From Tepidimonas charontis (GTDB taxonomy: Bacteria; Pseudomonadota; Gammaproteobacteria; Burkholderiales; Burkholderiaceae_C), in NCBI RefSeq assembly GCF_007556685.1, contig NZ_VJON01000032.1, positions 1 through 34,410 of the forward strand: a stretch of DNA of 34,410 bases, given 5' to 3'. Below are positions 1 to 8,441 of the stretch, piece by piece (position 1 is the stretch's first letter; each line of letters begins with the position of its first letter). The notes under the pieces were generated by a model, which was not told the DNA's origin, made no database searches, and saw only the letters and a list, made by a program, of their open reading frames with translations. The position numbers and the translations under genes are program-made.

Positions 1-2922
1 GGGCTGGGCGCTGGGCGGGGTGGTGCAGGGCGGGGCGAGCGCCTGCTGCAAGGCCGTTGGCGGGCGCCAGGCGCTGACCTGCCACCACTGCGCGCGCCGG
101 TGGCCCGCCAGCGTGCGCAAAGCGTCGGCCTGGGCCAGCGCCTGCAGGGCGGCGCGGTCCAGCCGCGCGCGCTGCGCCAAGTCGTCCAGGTCGGCAAAGG
201 GGCGCTGTTGCCGGGCCGCCACGATACGCCGGGCCGTCGCTTCGCCCAGCCCGCACACCAGTCGCAGCCCCAGCCGTACCGCCGGACGCTGGGGCGGCGT
301 CGCACCCGGCGCATCGCTGGCGCTCAAGCCCCGGTTTGCGTCGCCCGGCGCAGCGGGTGCGGCCGGCGGCGTATCGTGGGTCATGGCGTGCCACGCCTGC
401 GACGGACCGCCGCAGGCGCCATCGCGTGCGTTGACCAAGCCATCGTCTGCCGTTCCCAACGGTTCGAGGGTGCAGTCCCAGTCGCTGCAGCACACATCGG
501 GTGGCCGCACCACCACACCATGGCGGCGCGCATCCTGAACCAATTGCGCCGGCGCGTAAAAACCCATCGGCTGGGCGTTGAGCAGACCGGCCAGAAACGC
601 CTCGGGCTCATGGCATTTCAGCCAGGCGCTGGCGTAGGCCAGCAGCGCAAAACTGGCGGCGTGGCTTTCCGGAAAGCCGTAGCTGCCAAAGCCGCGAATC
701 TGGCGCACGATGGCCTGGGCGAACGCCGGGTCGTAGCCACGCTCGGCCATGCCGTGCAGCAGCCGCTGCTCGAAGCGCTCGAGCTCGCCGTGGCGGCGCC
801 AGGCGCCCATGCTGCGGCGCAGGGCGTCGGCCTCTTCGGCGCTGAAGCCGGCCGCCAGCATCGCGATTTGCATCACCTGTTCCTGAAAGATCGGGACCCC
901 CAGCGTGCGTTGCAGGGCTGCAGCCAGCTCGGGCCGCGGCAGGGCGATGGGGTCGCCGCGCTGCACCCGCTGCCGCGCGGCCAGATAGGGGTGCACCATG
1001 CCGCCTTGGATGGGGCCCGGGCGCACGATGGCCAACTGCACCACCAAGTCGTAGAAACAGCGCGGCTGCAGGCGCGGCAGCATGCTCATCTGGGCGCGGC
1101 TTTCGATTTGGAAGACGCCCACGGTGTCGGCACGCTGGATCATGGCGAAGGTGGCGGGGTCGTCGCGCGGTATGTCGGCCAGTGTCAGCGTATGCCCCCG
1201 TCGTCGGCTGGCCAGGGTCAGTGCGTGGTGCAAGGCGCTCAGCATGCCCAGCGCCAGCACATCCACCTTCAGCAAGCCCAAGGCGTCGATGTCGTCCTTG
1301 TCCCACTCGATGACGGTGCGCCCTGGCATGGCCGCTGGCACGATGGGCACGGTGTGGGTTAGCGGCCCACGCGTCAACACGAAGCCGCCGGTATGCTGCG
1401 AGCGGTGGCGCGGCGCGCCCACCAGCGCCTGCGCCCACGTGCGCCAGTGCTGCACGGCTGCCGCCGTGGGGTCGAGGCCGGCGGCGCGTACGTCCTCATC
1501 GCTGAGGTCGGCCGGGTCGCGATGCCGGCACTGCCGTGCCAGGGCTTGCACCGCCGCCGGCGCGAAGCCCAGCGCTTTGCCCACGTCGCGTACGGCGCTG
1601 GGGCCGCGCCAGCGGATCAGGCTGGCGGCCAGTGCGGCGCGCTCGCGCCCGTATTTGGCATACAGATATTGAATGACCTCTTCGCGCCGGTGGTGTTCGA
1701 AATCGACGTCGATGTCCGGGGGTTCGGCGCGCGCGCGGCTGATGAAGCGCTCGAACAGCAACGCGTGCTGGGCGGGGTCCACCTCGGTGATGCCGAGGCA
1801 GTAGCAGACGGCCGAGTTGGCTGCCGAGCCGCGTCCCTGGCAGAGGATGCCGCGCTCGCGCGCAAAGCGCACGATGTCATAGACGGTGAGGAAATAGGGT
1901 TCGTAGCGCAGCTCGGCGATCAGCGCCAGTTCGTGCGCCAGTTGCGCCTGCACGCTGGCGGGCACCCCCTGGGGGTAGCGCTGCGTGGCGCCGGCCTGCA
2001 CCAGTCGGTGCAGGTAGGCGCTGGGGGTCAGGCCGGCGGGCACGATTTCGCGCGGATATTCGTAGCGCAGGCTGTCGAGCCGGAACGTGCAGCGCGCGGC
2101 GATGTGTTGGGTTTCGCGCAGCAGCGCGGGGGCAAAACGGCGGGCCCAGCGCGCCGGCGGCCACAGGTGGGCTTCGCCGTGGCGGCTCAGGGCCAGCCCA
2201 CAGGCGGACAGCGGGCGCTGCAGGCGGATGGCGGTCATCACGTCCAGCAGGGGCTGTGCCGCACGCGTGTGCAGGCGCACCTGCGGCGCGGCCACGGCGG
2301 GCACGCCGCCGCGCCGGGCCGCCTCGCACAGCAGACGTTGCCAGATGGCGTCACCCCAGTCGCCATCGGCGCTCACGCCCAGCCAGGCGCGGCCGTCGGC
2401 GTGCTCGCGCAGCCAAGCGGTCAGCCACGCCAAGGCTTGCTGCCAGCGCGCGGGGTCGGCCAGCGGCAGCGCCCAAGCCCAGGGCACGGCCATCAGCAGG
2501 CAGCCGGGCAGGGGCGGTACCTCGCTGGCGTCGGCGTGCAGCGGCAAACGTTCGGGGTCGGCAGGCGGCGCGGGCAAGGGGCGCACGCGCCGCCGCAGGG
2601 CGCTGATCCAGGCGCTGATGGCCGCGTAGCCGCTGCGCGTGGCCGCCCAGGCCACCAGGGTGAAGCCGCCACCCGGCAGCGCTGCGGCGCGCAGTCGCCA
2701 GTGGCTGCCCACGAGCAGCGGCAGGCCACAGGCCTGTGCGGCCTGATGGGCTTGCACCACCCCGCCCAGGGTGTTGGCGTCGGTCAGCGCCAGCGCACGC
2801 AAGCCCAGCGTATGCGCTTGCTGCACCAGTTCGGCCGGGCTGCTGGCTGCTTGCAAGAAGCTGTAGTGACTGCACACCCACAGGGCGGCCGGCACGGACT
2901 GCGCGCTGCGTGGCGCGCTCAT
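1..2922 (-). CDS. dnaE2: Error-prone DNA polymerase DnaE2 (ImuC), C-terminus cut by window edge
   Basis: Catalytic subunit of the ImuA-ImuB-DnaE2 mutasome, a C-family polymerase that carries out damage-induced translesion synthesis. Reading from ATG 2922 there are 974 open codons to the window edge; the family runs about 1,050 residues, so the final C-terminal part lies outside. Seen in order: an N-terminal PHP-like region (SHYSFLQAAS, ALTDANTLGG), the polymerase core with GRGSAANSAVCYCLG (about 1805-1840), the catalytic PDIDVDFEHHRRE (about 1690-1725), HTGGFVLT, then KVDVLALGMLS, and a helix-hairpin-helix stretch GLRLVCGLGEATARRIVAAR near 220-265. The ATG overlaps the imuB stop as ATGA, so translation is probably coupled. 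Several PHP metal-ligand positions look substituted (see findings). Identity is secure from the motifs and the cassette context; a replicative DnaE is unlikely because the gene follows imuA-imuB. Confidence 0.95.
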   Translation of the reverse strand, partial: MSAPRSAQSVPAALWVCSHYSFLQAASSPAELVQQAHTLGLRALALTDANTLGGVVQAHQAAQACGLPLLVGSHWRLRAAALPGGGFTLVAWAATRSGYAAISAWISALRRRVRPLPAPPADPERLPLHADASEVPPLPGCLLMAVPWAWALPLADPARWQQALAWLTAWLREHADGRAWLGVSADGDWGDAIWQRLLCEAARRGGVPAVAAPQVRLHTRAAQPLLDVMTAIRLQRPLSACGLALSRHGEAHLWPPARWARRFAPALLRETQHIAARCTFRLDSLRYEYPREIVPAGLTPSAYLHRLVQAGATQRYPQGVPASVQAQLAHELALIAELRYEPYFLTVYDIVRFARERGILCQGRGSAANSAVCYCLGITEVDPAQHALLFERFISRARAEPPDIDVDFEHHRREEVIQYLYAKYGRERAALAASLIRWRGPSAVRDVGKALGFAPAAVQALARQCRHRDPADLSDEDVRAAGLDPTAAAVQHWRTWAQALVGAPRHRSQHTGGFVLTRGPLTHTVPIVPAAMPGRTVIEWDKDDIDALGLLKVDVLALGMLSALHHALTLASRRRGHTLTLADIPRDDPATFAMIQRADTVGVFQIESRAQMSMLPRLQPRCFYDLVVQLAIVRPGPIQGGMVHPYLAARQRVQRGDPIALPRPELAAALQRTLGVPIFQEQVMQIAMLAAGFSAEEADALRRSMGAWRRHGELERFEQRLLHGMAERGYDPAFAQAIVRQIRGFGSYGFPESHAASFALLAYASAWLKCHEPEAFLAGLLNAQPMGFYAPAQLVQDARRHGVVVRPPDVCCSDWDCTLEPLGTADDGLVNARDGACGGPSQAWHAMTHDTPPAAPAAPGDANRGLSASDAPGATPPQRPAVRLGLRLVCGLGEATARRIVAARQQRPFADLDDLAQRARLDRAALQALAQADALRTLAGHRRAQWWQVSAWRPPTALQQALAPPCTTPPSAQP

Positions 2923-4274
2923 GCGTACACCCCGACCAACGACCAGCCGCCGGATCCAGCAGCCGTGTCGCGCTGCAGGGCCCACAGCCGTCCATCGGGC
3001 GTGCGCGCGATGCAGCGCTGCCACTGCACCGGATGGTCCCACCAGCCGGTAGCGATGCGCTGGGGACCCAGCACACAGCGCAGCGGCTGGCCGTCCAGCA
3101 AGGGCTGGCCCTGCGCATCCTGCCGCAGCGGCTGCGCCGTCGGCAGCCGCCACGCTGGCTCCCACAGAGCGACGGCGCACAGCTCAGGGGGGCAAGCCGA
3201 CCGTGCCGCCGGCGTCGATGTCCAGCGTTGACGGCGCTCCGGGTCCCAGTGGGCTTGCAGCTGGCCATACTGCACCCGCTCGGCGCCCAGCCGGGCGCAC
3301 AGGCGCTCCAGCAGCGCGGCGCTGTCGAGCGCACCGTCGGGTGCTGCACCCGGCAGCAGCGAGGCCACCGGCGGCGTCCACGGCACCGTCTGCTGGGTGT
3401 GCAGGCGCAGGGTCTGTACCGGTGCCGGCAGCCGTATCCGGGCTAGGCGTTCGTGCAGCAAGCGCCGCAGCAGCGCCCCATCCTGCATCGGCTGGCGATG
3501 GTGCATGTCCAGTCCCGCCGTCGCGGACCATGCCAGCCGCCAGTGCAGCACGCCGCGTTGCTGTCGGCGCAACCAGGCACCCAGTTGGCCGAGCAGCCGT
3601 TGGGCGGCGAAGGCGATGGCGCTGGCGTCCGTCACCGGTGCCGGCAGATCGACAGTGGTGTCGAAGGTCGGCTCTGGTGCCCAGGGGCGGGCGGGTAGCG
3701 GGGCATGGCCCCACAGGGCATCGAGCCGTTGCAACCAATCGGCCTCGACGCGCGCGGCCAATGCCGCGCGCGGACAGCGGCGCAGGTCGCCCAAGGTGTG
3801 CAGGCCAGCGGCGTACAGCGCTTGCACAGTGGAGGTGCGAGTCGCGTCGAGCAGCTCGATGGGGTAGGCATCCAACGCAGCGGGCCACGCCGGCCCCAGG
3901 GCGTGGCGCAGACCGCCGTGGGCCGGCGTGCTGCGCGCCAGCACCAGCGCGGCCAGCGCAGTCGGGGCTGCCCCCAGGCGTTGCCAACCGTGGCGGCGTG
4001 CCGCCTGCCACAGCTGGCGCAGCAAGCCAGCGCGGCCGCCGAACAGGCGCACGCTGGCGCCCACCGACAGCACCCACCCTTCTTGCCAGCGCTGTGGCTG
4101 CGGGGCAAAGCGGGCCAGCCAGGCGGGGCTGGGCGCGGCATCGGTGCGGCTGGGCAGGCAGGCAACCCACAGCGCGCCGGTGCTGGTGGCCGACGGGGTC
4201 GCCGTGGACGCTGCGGGTGTCGGCTCAGGAGCCGGCCGAGCCTGCGCCATGGCAGTCGCATCATCGGCATTCAT
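2919..4274 (-). CDS. imuB: ImuB, catalytically inactive Y-family polymerase-like protein
   Basis: Hub protein of the SOS mutasome. In this family it is a Y-family (DinB/UmuC) homologue without polymerase activity that links DnaE2 to the sliding clamp. The 451-residue product shows GALWVACLPS followed by VLSVGASVRLFGGRAGLLRQ, matching the ImuB version of the Y-family palm in which the catalytic acidic residues are absent. It ends with the family-typical GPQRIATGWWDHPVQWQRC, then RLWALQRD and GGWSLVGVYA. I chose ATG 4274 because GGAGG lies 7 nt upstream; a longer frame to 4397 only adds residues antisense-like in composition. The start lies inside imuA (14-nt overlap), and the stop overlaps dnaE2 by 4 nt. 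No clamp-binding motif was recognised with certainty. Confidence 0.92.
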   Translation of the reverse strand: MNADDATAMAQARPAPEPTPAASTATPSATSTGALWVACLPSRTDAAPSPAWLARFAPQPQRWQEGWVLSVGASVRLFGGRAGLLRQLWQAARRHGWQRLGAAPTALAALVLARSTPAHGGLRHALGPAWPAALDAYPIELLDATRTSTVQALYAAGLHTLGDLRRCPRAALAARVEADWLQRLDALWGHAPLPARPWAPEPTFDTTVDLPAPVTDASAIAFAAQRLLGQLGAWLRRQQRGVLHWRLAWSATAGLDMHHRQPMQDGALLRRLLHERLARIRLPAPVQTLRLHTQQTVPWTPPVASLLPGAAPDGALDSAALLERLCARLGAERVQYGQLQAHWDPERRQRWTSTPAARSACPPELCAVALWEPAWRLPTAQPLRQDAQGQPLLDGQPLRCVLGPQRIATGWWDHPVQWQRCIARTPDGRLWALQRDTAAGSGGWSLVGVYA

Positions 4275-4992
4275 GGTGCGTCCTCCGTCGCGGTGTGCAT
4301 GCCATTGCCCGGTGCAGCGGCACGACGGTGGCGGGCAGCCACGCCGCCCAGGGTTGCGGGGCGTCGATCCACACCGGGGCAGACAGCGGTGGGCCACGCC
4401 GCTTGCGCACCCACACCGTCAGCCCCGTGTCCGTGCCGGCGTCGGTGTGCAAGCGCAGCGGCGCTGCACTGGCCGCTGGCGCCGCCGGGGCGGGTACGCT
4501 GCACAACACCAGTGGCGCTGGCCAAGCGCCAGGCCGGGTGGCGTCACGCCGTGCTCGGGCGGCGGCGGCCTGCAAGCGGCGCAGCGCTGCGGCGCTGGGC
4601 TGCGCCAAGTGCAGCCAGCACACGCTCACTTGCGGACACTGCAGGGTTTGTTCCGTCGCCCAGACGGCCTCGCCTGTGTTGCGCGGCTGCAGGCGCAGCA
4701 CGTGGCTCACATCGACTCCCTGCGCGGCCCACACGGGCAGCTGGGGCTGTAGCGGCAGGTCGATCAAGACCAGCAAACCCTGCTGGGTGCCGGTGCGCAA
4801 CGCTGGCTGTACCAGCCGCCAGGGCAGCTGCCTTGCGGCCACGGCCAGTTCGATGAGCGCACCCAATGGCCAACCGCCGCCGGGCAAGACGGCGTCCAGC
4901 GCGGCCCATCCGGTGGGCACGCAGGGGGTGGGAGGCGCGGCCAACTGGTCGGCGCGCCAGACGTCGGGGTGCAATGCTTCGGCCGATGCCAT
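4261..4992 (-). CDS. imuA: ImuA, RecA-like SOS mutagenesis protein
   Basis: First gene of the imuA-imuB-dnaE2 cassette. ImuA proteins are RecA/SulA-related accessory factors required for DnaE2-dependent mutagenesis. The 243-residue product has the typical opening PTGWAALDAVLPGGGWPLGALIEL, quoted here as two parts: PTGWAALDAVLPGGG then WPLGALIEL. It is a degenerate P-loop region without the GKT of a true Walker A. Later WLHLAQPSAAALRRLQ and PLRLHT match the conserved core. ATG 4992 is preferred over TTG 4998; neither has a Shine-Dalgarno sequence. The LexA box lies 6 bp before the ATG, so expression should be induced by DNA damage. A -10-like TACAGT (5000-5005, minus) inside the box predicts a transcript starting at or next to the ATG. 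Confidence 0.9.
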   Translation of the reverse strand: MASAEALHPDVWRADQLAAPPTPCVPTGWAALDAVLPGGGWPLGALIELAVAARQLPWRLVQPALRTGTQQGLLVLIDLPLQPQLPVWAAQGVDVSHVLRLQPRNTGEAVWATEQTLQCPQVSVCWLHLAQPSAAALRRLQAAAARARRDATRPGAWPAPLVLCSVPAPAAPAASAAPLRLHTDAGTDTGLTVWVRKRRGPPLSAPVWIDAPQPWAAWLPATVVPLHRAMACTPRRRTHHECR

Positions 4993-4998
4993 GTCCAA

Positions 4999-5018
4999 TA
5001 CTGTACAAAAAAACAGTA
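4999..5018. promoter_or_regulatory. LexA (SOS) box of the imuA-imuB-dnaE2 operon
   Basis: TACTGTACAAAAAAACAGTA has the CTGT-N8-ACAG architecture of the gamma/beta-proteobacterial LexA operator. The outer four base pairs on each side (TACTGT / ACAGTA) are perfectly symmetric. It lies 6 bp upstream of the imuA ATG and covers a -10-like TACAGT on the minus strand, so bound LexA would block RNA polymerase directly. The divergent desaturase start is 180 bp away, so control of that gene by this site is less likely. Confidence 0.93.
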
Positions 5019-5101
5019 TTGTCCGCTCAGCGGTTGCGCCCGTGCGCCCAGCGGGGCCTTGGCGGGTATGGACGGGGATGGCGCAGTGGCGGCACAGGTT
5101 C

Positions 5102-5107
5102 TACAAT
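5102..5107 (+). promoter_or_regulatory. Putative -10 box (TACAAT) of the desaturase gene
   Basis: CTACAAT occurs here 92 bp before the desaturase ATG. The same 7-mer precedes livH, lysS and secA in this window. No good -35 hexamer is visible 16-18 bp upstream. The 5019-5198 intergenic stretch holds nothing else recognisable apart from the Shine-Dalgarno AAAGGA just before the ATG. Confidence 0.45.
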
Positions 5108-5198
5108 GGGCGTTGTCGCTGTGCAGACAAAAGCCGCCGCGCCGCTGCGGTGTGTCTTCGGCCCGGCGGCATTTCACGTGAGTTTGTAAAGGATCGGC

Positions 5199-6425
5199 AT
5201 GTTGGATTGGGAAACGGGCGGGGAGCGGATCATCGACTTCCTGGCTCAGGGGCTGAGCGCAGCCTCGTGGTGGCAGATCGTTCTGTTCACCTTGGTGGTG
5301 ACACACATCACCATCGTCAGCGTCACGCTGTATTTGCACCGCCATCAGGCGCACCGCGCGCTCGATTTGCACCCGGCGGTGGCGCATTGCTTCCGCTTCT
5401 GGTTGTGGCTGACCACCGGCATGGTGACCAAGGAGTGGGCCGCCATTCACCGCAAGCACCACGCCAAGTGCGAGCAGGAGGGCGACCCGCACAGCCCGCA
5501 GGTGTTTGGCATCCGCAAGGTTTTTTGGGAAGGCGCCGAGCTCTATCGGGCCGAGGCCAAGAACGCCGAGACCCTGCGCCGCTACGGCCACGGTACGCCC
5601 GATGACTGGATCGAGCGCCACCTCTACAGCCGTCATTCACGTCTGGGTGTCAGCCTGATGCTGATCGCCGACGTGCTGTTGTTTGGCGCCGCCGGGCTGG
5701 CGGTATGGGCGGTGCAGATGGTCTGGATTCCGTTCTGGGCCGCGGGTGTCATCAATGGTATCGGCCATTACTGGGGATACCGCAATTTCGAGTCGCCCGA
5801 CGCCAGCACCAATGTCTCGCCCTGGGGCGTGATCATCGGAGGCGAGGAGCTGCACAACAACCACCACACCTACCCGACATCGGCCAAATTCTCGGTCAAG
5901 CCCTACGAATTCGATCTGGGCTGGGTGTATATCCGCGCCTTGGCCGCGCTGGGGCTGGCGCAGCCCAAGAAGGTGCCGCCCAAGCTGGCTTTTGGGGATG
6001 CCAAGCCGGTGCCCGATGAGCAGACGCTGGAGGCGGTGATTGCCAACCGCTACGAATTGATGGCGCGTTATGCGCGCGAGATGCGGGCGGCCCTGAAAGC
6101 CGACTGGGACGCCTTGCGTGCCCGGGTGGGCGACGAGTCGCTGCTGCGGCAGGCACGGCGCTGGCTGCATCGCGACGACGACAAACTCCCGGCCGGGGTG
6201 CGCAGCCAGTTGCAGCGCCTGCTGGAAGCATCGCCCAACCTGGCCAAGATGCACGCGATGCGCGCCGAGCTGCGGCAGCTGTGGTCGAACACGGCCTTGA
6301 CGCGCGAGCAAATGGCGCGCGAACTGCAAGCCTGGATCCAGCGCGCCGAGCACAGCGGCGTCGAGGCCCTGAGTGCATTCGCGCAGCGCCTGCGCGCGGT
6401 GCGTCTGGTCGGCGCAGCCGGGTGA
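5199..6425 (+). CDS. Membrane acyl-CoA/fatty acid desaturase (delta-9 type)
   Basis: Predicted di-iron integral membrane desaturase that introduces a double bond into acyl chains of membrane lipids or acyl-CoA. All three histidine clusters of the family are present: HRHQAHR (47-53), HRKHH (84-88) and HNNHH (219-223). Hydrophobic segments at about 25-45, 62-76 and 152-185 are consistent with the membrane fold. The 408-residue protein carries a charged, probably helical C-terminal extension of roughly 130 residues (about 275-408) after the desaturase core, which is longer than the minimal enzyme. The start is supported by AAAGGA about 7 nt upstream. It is monocistronic, divergent from the SOS cassette, and followed by a strong terminator. 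Family assignment is firm; the exact substrate and regiospecificity are inferred. Confidence 0.9.
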   Translation: MLDWETGGERIIDFLAQGLSAASWWQIVLFTLVVTHITIVSVTLYLHRHQAHRALDLHPAVAHCFRFWLWLTTGMVTKEWAAIHRKHHAKCEQEGDPHSPQVFGIRKVFWEGAELYRAEAKNAETLRRYGHGTPDDWIERHLYSRHSRLGVSLMLIADVLLFGAAGLAVWAVQMVWIPFWAAGVINGIGHYWGYRNFESPDASTNVSPWGVIIGGEELHNNHHTYPTSAKFSVKPYEFDLGWVYIRALAALGLAQPKKVPPKLAFGDAKPVPDEQTLEAVIANRYELMARYAREMRAALKADWDALRARVGDESLLRQARRWLHRDDDKLPAGVRSQLQRLLEASPNLAKMHAMRAELRQLWSNTALTREQMARELQAWIQRAEHSGVEALSAFAQRLRAVRLVGAAG

Positions 6426-6453
6426 AAGCAGGGCGCAGCGGCGCCCTGCAAAG

Positions 6454-6492
6454 AAAAAAACCGCCAGTACTCAAGCGCTGGCGGGTTTTTTT
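6454..6492. terminator. Bidirectional rho-independent terminator
   Basis: A run of seven A, then CCGCCAG (6461-6467), a 10-nt loop, CTGGCGG (6478-6484), and a run of seven T. The A tract on one side and T tract on the other make it functional in both directions, serving the desaturase gene (plus) and rpmG (minus). Confidence 0.9.
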
Positions 6493-6540
6493 GTGTGGTG
6501 GCCGACGGTGCCGATCGCGGCGCGACCGGCACCCACGAGC

Positions 6541-6711
6541 TCACTTGAGCTTGGTTTCCTTGTACTCGACGTGTTTGCGCGCCACCGGGTCGTACTTCAT
6601 GAACGACAGCTTGTCGGGCGTCGTCTTTTTGTTCTTGGTGGTGGTGTAGAAGTGACCGGTTCCTGCGGTCGACTCCAGCTTGATTTTTTCGCGTCCGCCT
6701 TTGGCAGCCAT
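6541..6711 (-). CDS. rpmG: 50S ribosomal protein L33
   Basis: Small basic protein of the large ribosomal subunit. The 56-residue product starts [20 protein letters not shown] and continues [21 protein letters not shown], ending [10 protein letters not shown], a close match to proteobacterial L33. It has no CxxC zinc pair, so it is the zinc-independent form. AAGGAG lies 8 nt before the ATG. It follows rpmB by 22 nt, the usual rpmB-rpmG operon, and ends at the terminator shared with the convergent desaturase gene. Confidence 0.98.
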   Translation of the reverse strand: MAAKGGREKIKLESTAGTGHFYTTTKNKKTTPDKLSFMKYDPVARKHVEYKETKLK

Positions 6712-6733
6712 GAGGGACTCCTTTCAGAAGGGA

Positions 6734-6967
6734 TCAAGCCTGACCGCGGGCACGCAGATCGGCGAGCACGGCTTCGATGCCGACCTTGTCAATGAGGCGC
6801 AGCGCCGCGCCCGAGACGCGCAGACGCACCCAGCGCTTCTCGCTCTCCACCCAGAAACGGCGGGTTTGCAGGTTCGGCAGGAAACGACGCTTGGTTTTGT
6901 TGTTGGCGTGGGAAACGTTATGTCCCACCATGGGCTTTTTGCCCGTGACTTCGCACACACGTGCCAT
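6734..6967 (-). CDS. rpmB: 50S ribosomal protein L28
   Basis: Ribosomal large-subunit protein of 77 residues. [20 protein letters not shown], then [13 protein letters not shown] and [21 protein letters not shown] are characteristic of proteobacterial L28. GGAGTGA upstream provides a ribosome binding site. It is the first gene of the rpmB-rpmG operon, with a putative promoter about 230 bp upstream at 7197-7202. Confidence 0.98.
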   Translation of the reverse strand: MARVCEVTGKKPMVGHNVSHANNKTKRRFLPNLQTRRFWVESEKRWVRLRVSGAALRLIDKVGIEAVLADLRARGQA

Positions 6968-7413
6968 GTCGTGGTCACTCCATCAAAAAATAACGCAGCT
7001 CCGGCCAGGCCAGAGCCGCACCTCGTTCGCGTCCTGTGTTGTGCCGCCTGCCACACGTGGAGTGCCAAATCGCTGGGCAGCGGGGCTGCTGCAATGAACA
7101 CGGCGTGTGGACGGTTCCGGCTCGCGAACGGCCGACACACCGCTTGAAATATCCCGTGCCGTCTAGGCAATCGGATAGACAAACGGTGAACCCAAAATTT
7201 TAGCATAGCGCCTTCTGCGCGACGCTCGCCTGCCCCAAACCGAAGCGGGCGCCGATCGCGCTGTTGACCGCTGCGGGGGCTGCCGTGCGCTGTATCGGCA
7301 CCAGGCGCTCGTAGCCAGCGCCGGCCTGGCGGCCTCGAAAACCAGGGGCCCTTCGCGCGCGGCGTCCTTTGCGCGCGGTGTATGCCCTCAGCCTGGCGTT
7401 TCGCCTGTTATCC
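6968..7413. other. Intergenic region between trxB and rpmB
   Basis: I see no convincing gene in these 446 bp. They hold the probable rpmB -10 box and leader (about 220 nt, low in obvious structure). A GC hairpin CGCGCGC (7354-7360) / GCGCGCG (7371-7377) lies downstream of trxB; it lacks a T tract, so it is at best a weak terminator. No tRNA-like or riboswitch-like fold was recognised by eye. Confidence 0.5.
7197..7202 (-). promoter_or_regulatory. Putative extended -10 of rpmB-rpmG
   Basis: On the minus strand the sequence reads TGCTAAAATT, an extended -10 (TGN-TAAAAT) in a locally AT-rich patch. It would give an rpmB leader of roughly 220 nt. No clear -35 is visible. The long leader leaves room for feedback control, but nothing specific is seen. 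Confidence 0.4.
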
Positions 7414-8406
<993 letters not shown>

Positions 8407-8441
8407 TTAGGATTGCCACGCATTGGAAGCCGCAAACGCCC

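Noticed and set aside
1393-3231. Long open frame on the plus strand (612 codons), and another at 100-1362
   Set aside because: They lie antisense to dnaE2, whose motifs are unmistakable. Their products are Arg/Gln/His/Gly-rich with no family resemblance, as expected from GC-rich codon bias.
4764-5636. Minus-strand frame spanning the LexA box and the start of the desaturase gene
   Set aside because: It is in a different frame from imuA, antisense to the desaturase gene, and has no similarity to known proteins.
6968-7413. Possible small RNA or riboswitch in the trxB-rpmB gap
   Set aside because: No conserved fold or T-tract terminator could be recognised; only a GC hairpin and a -10 box are visible.
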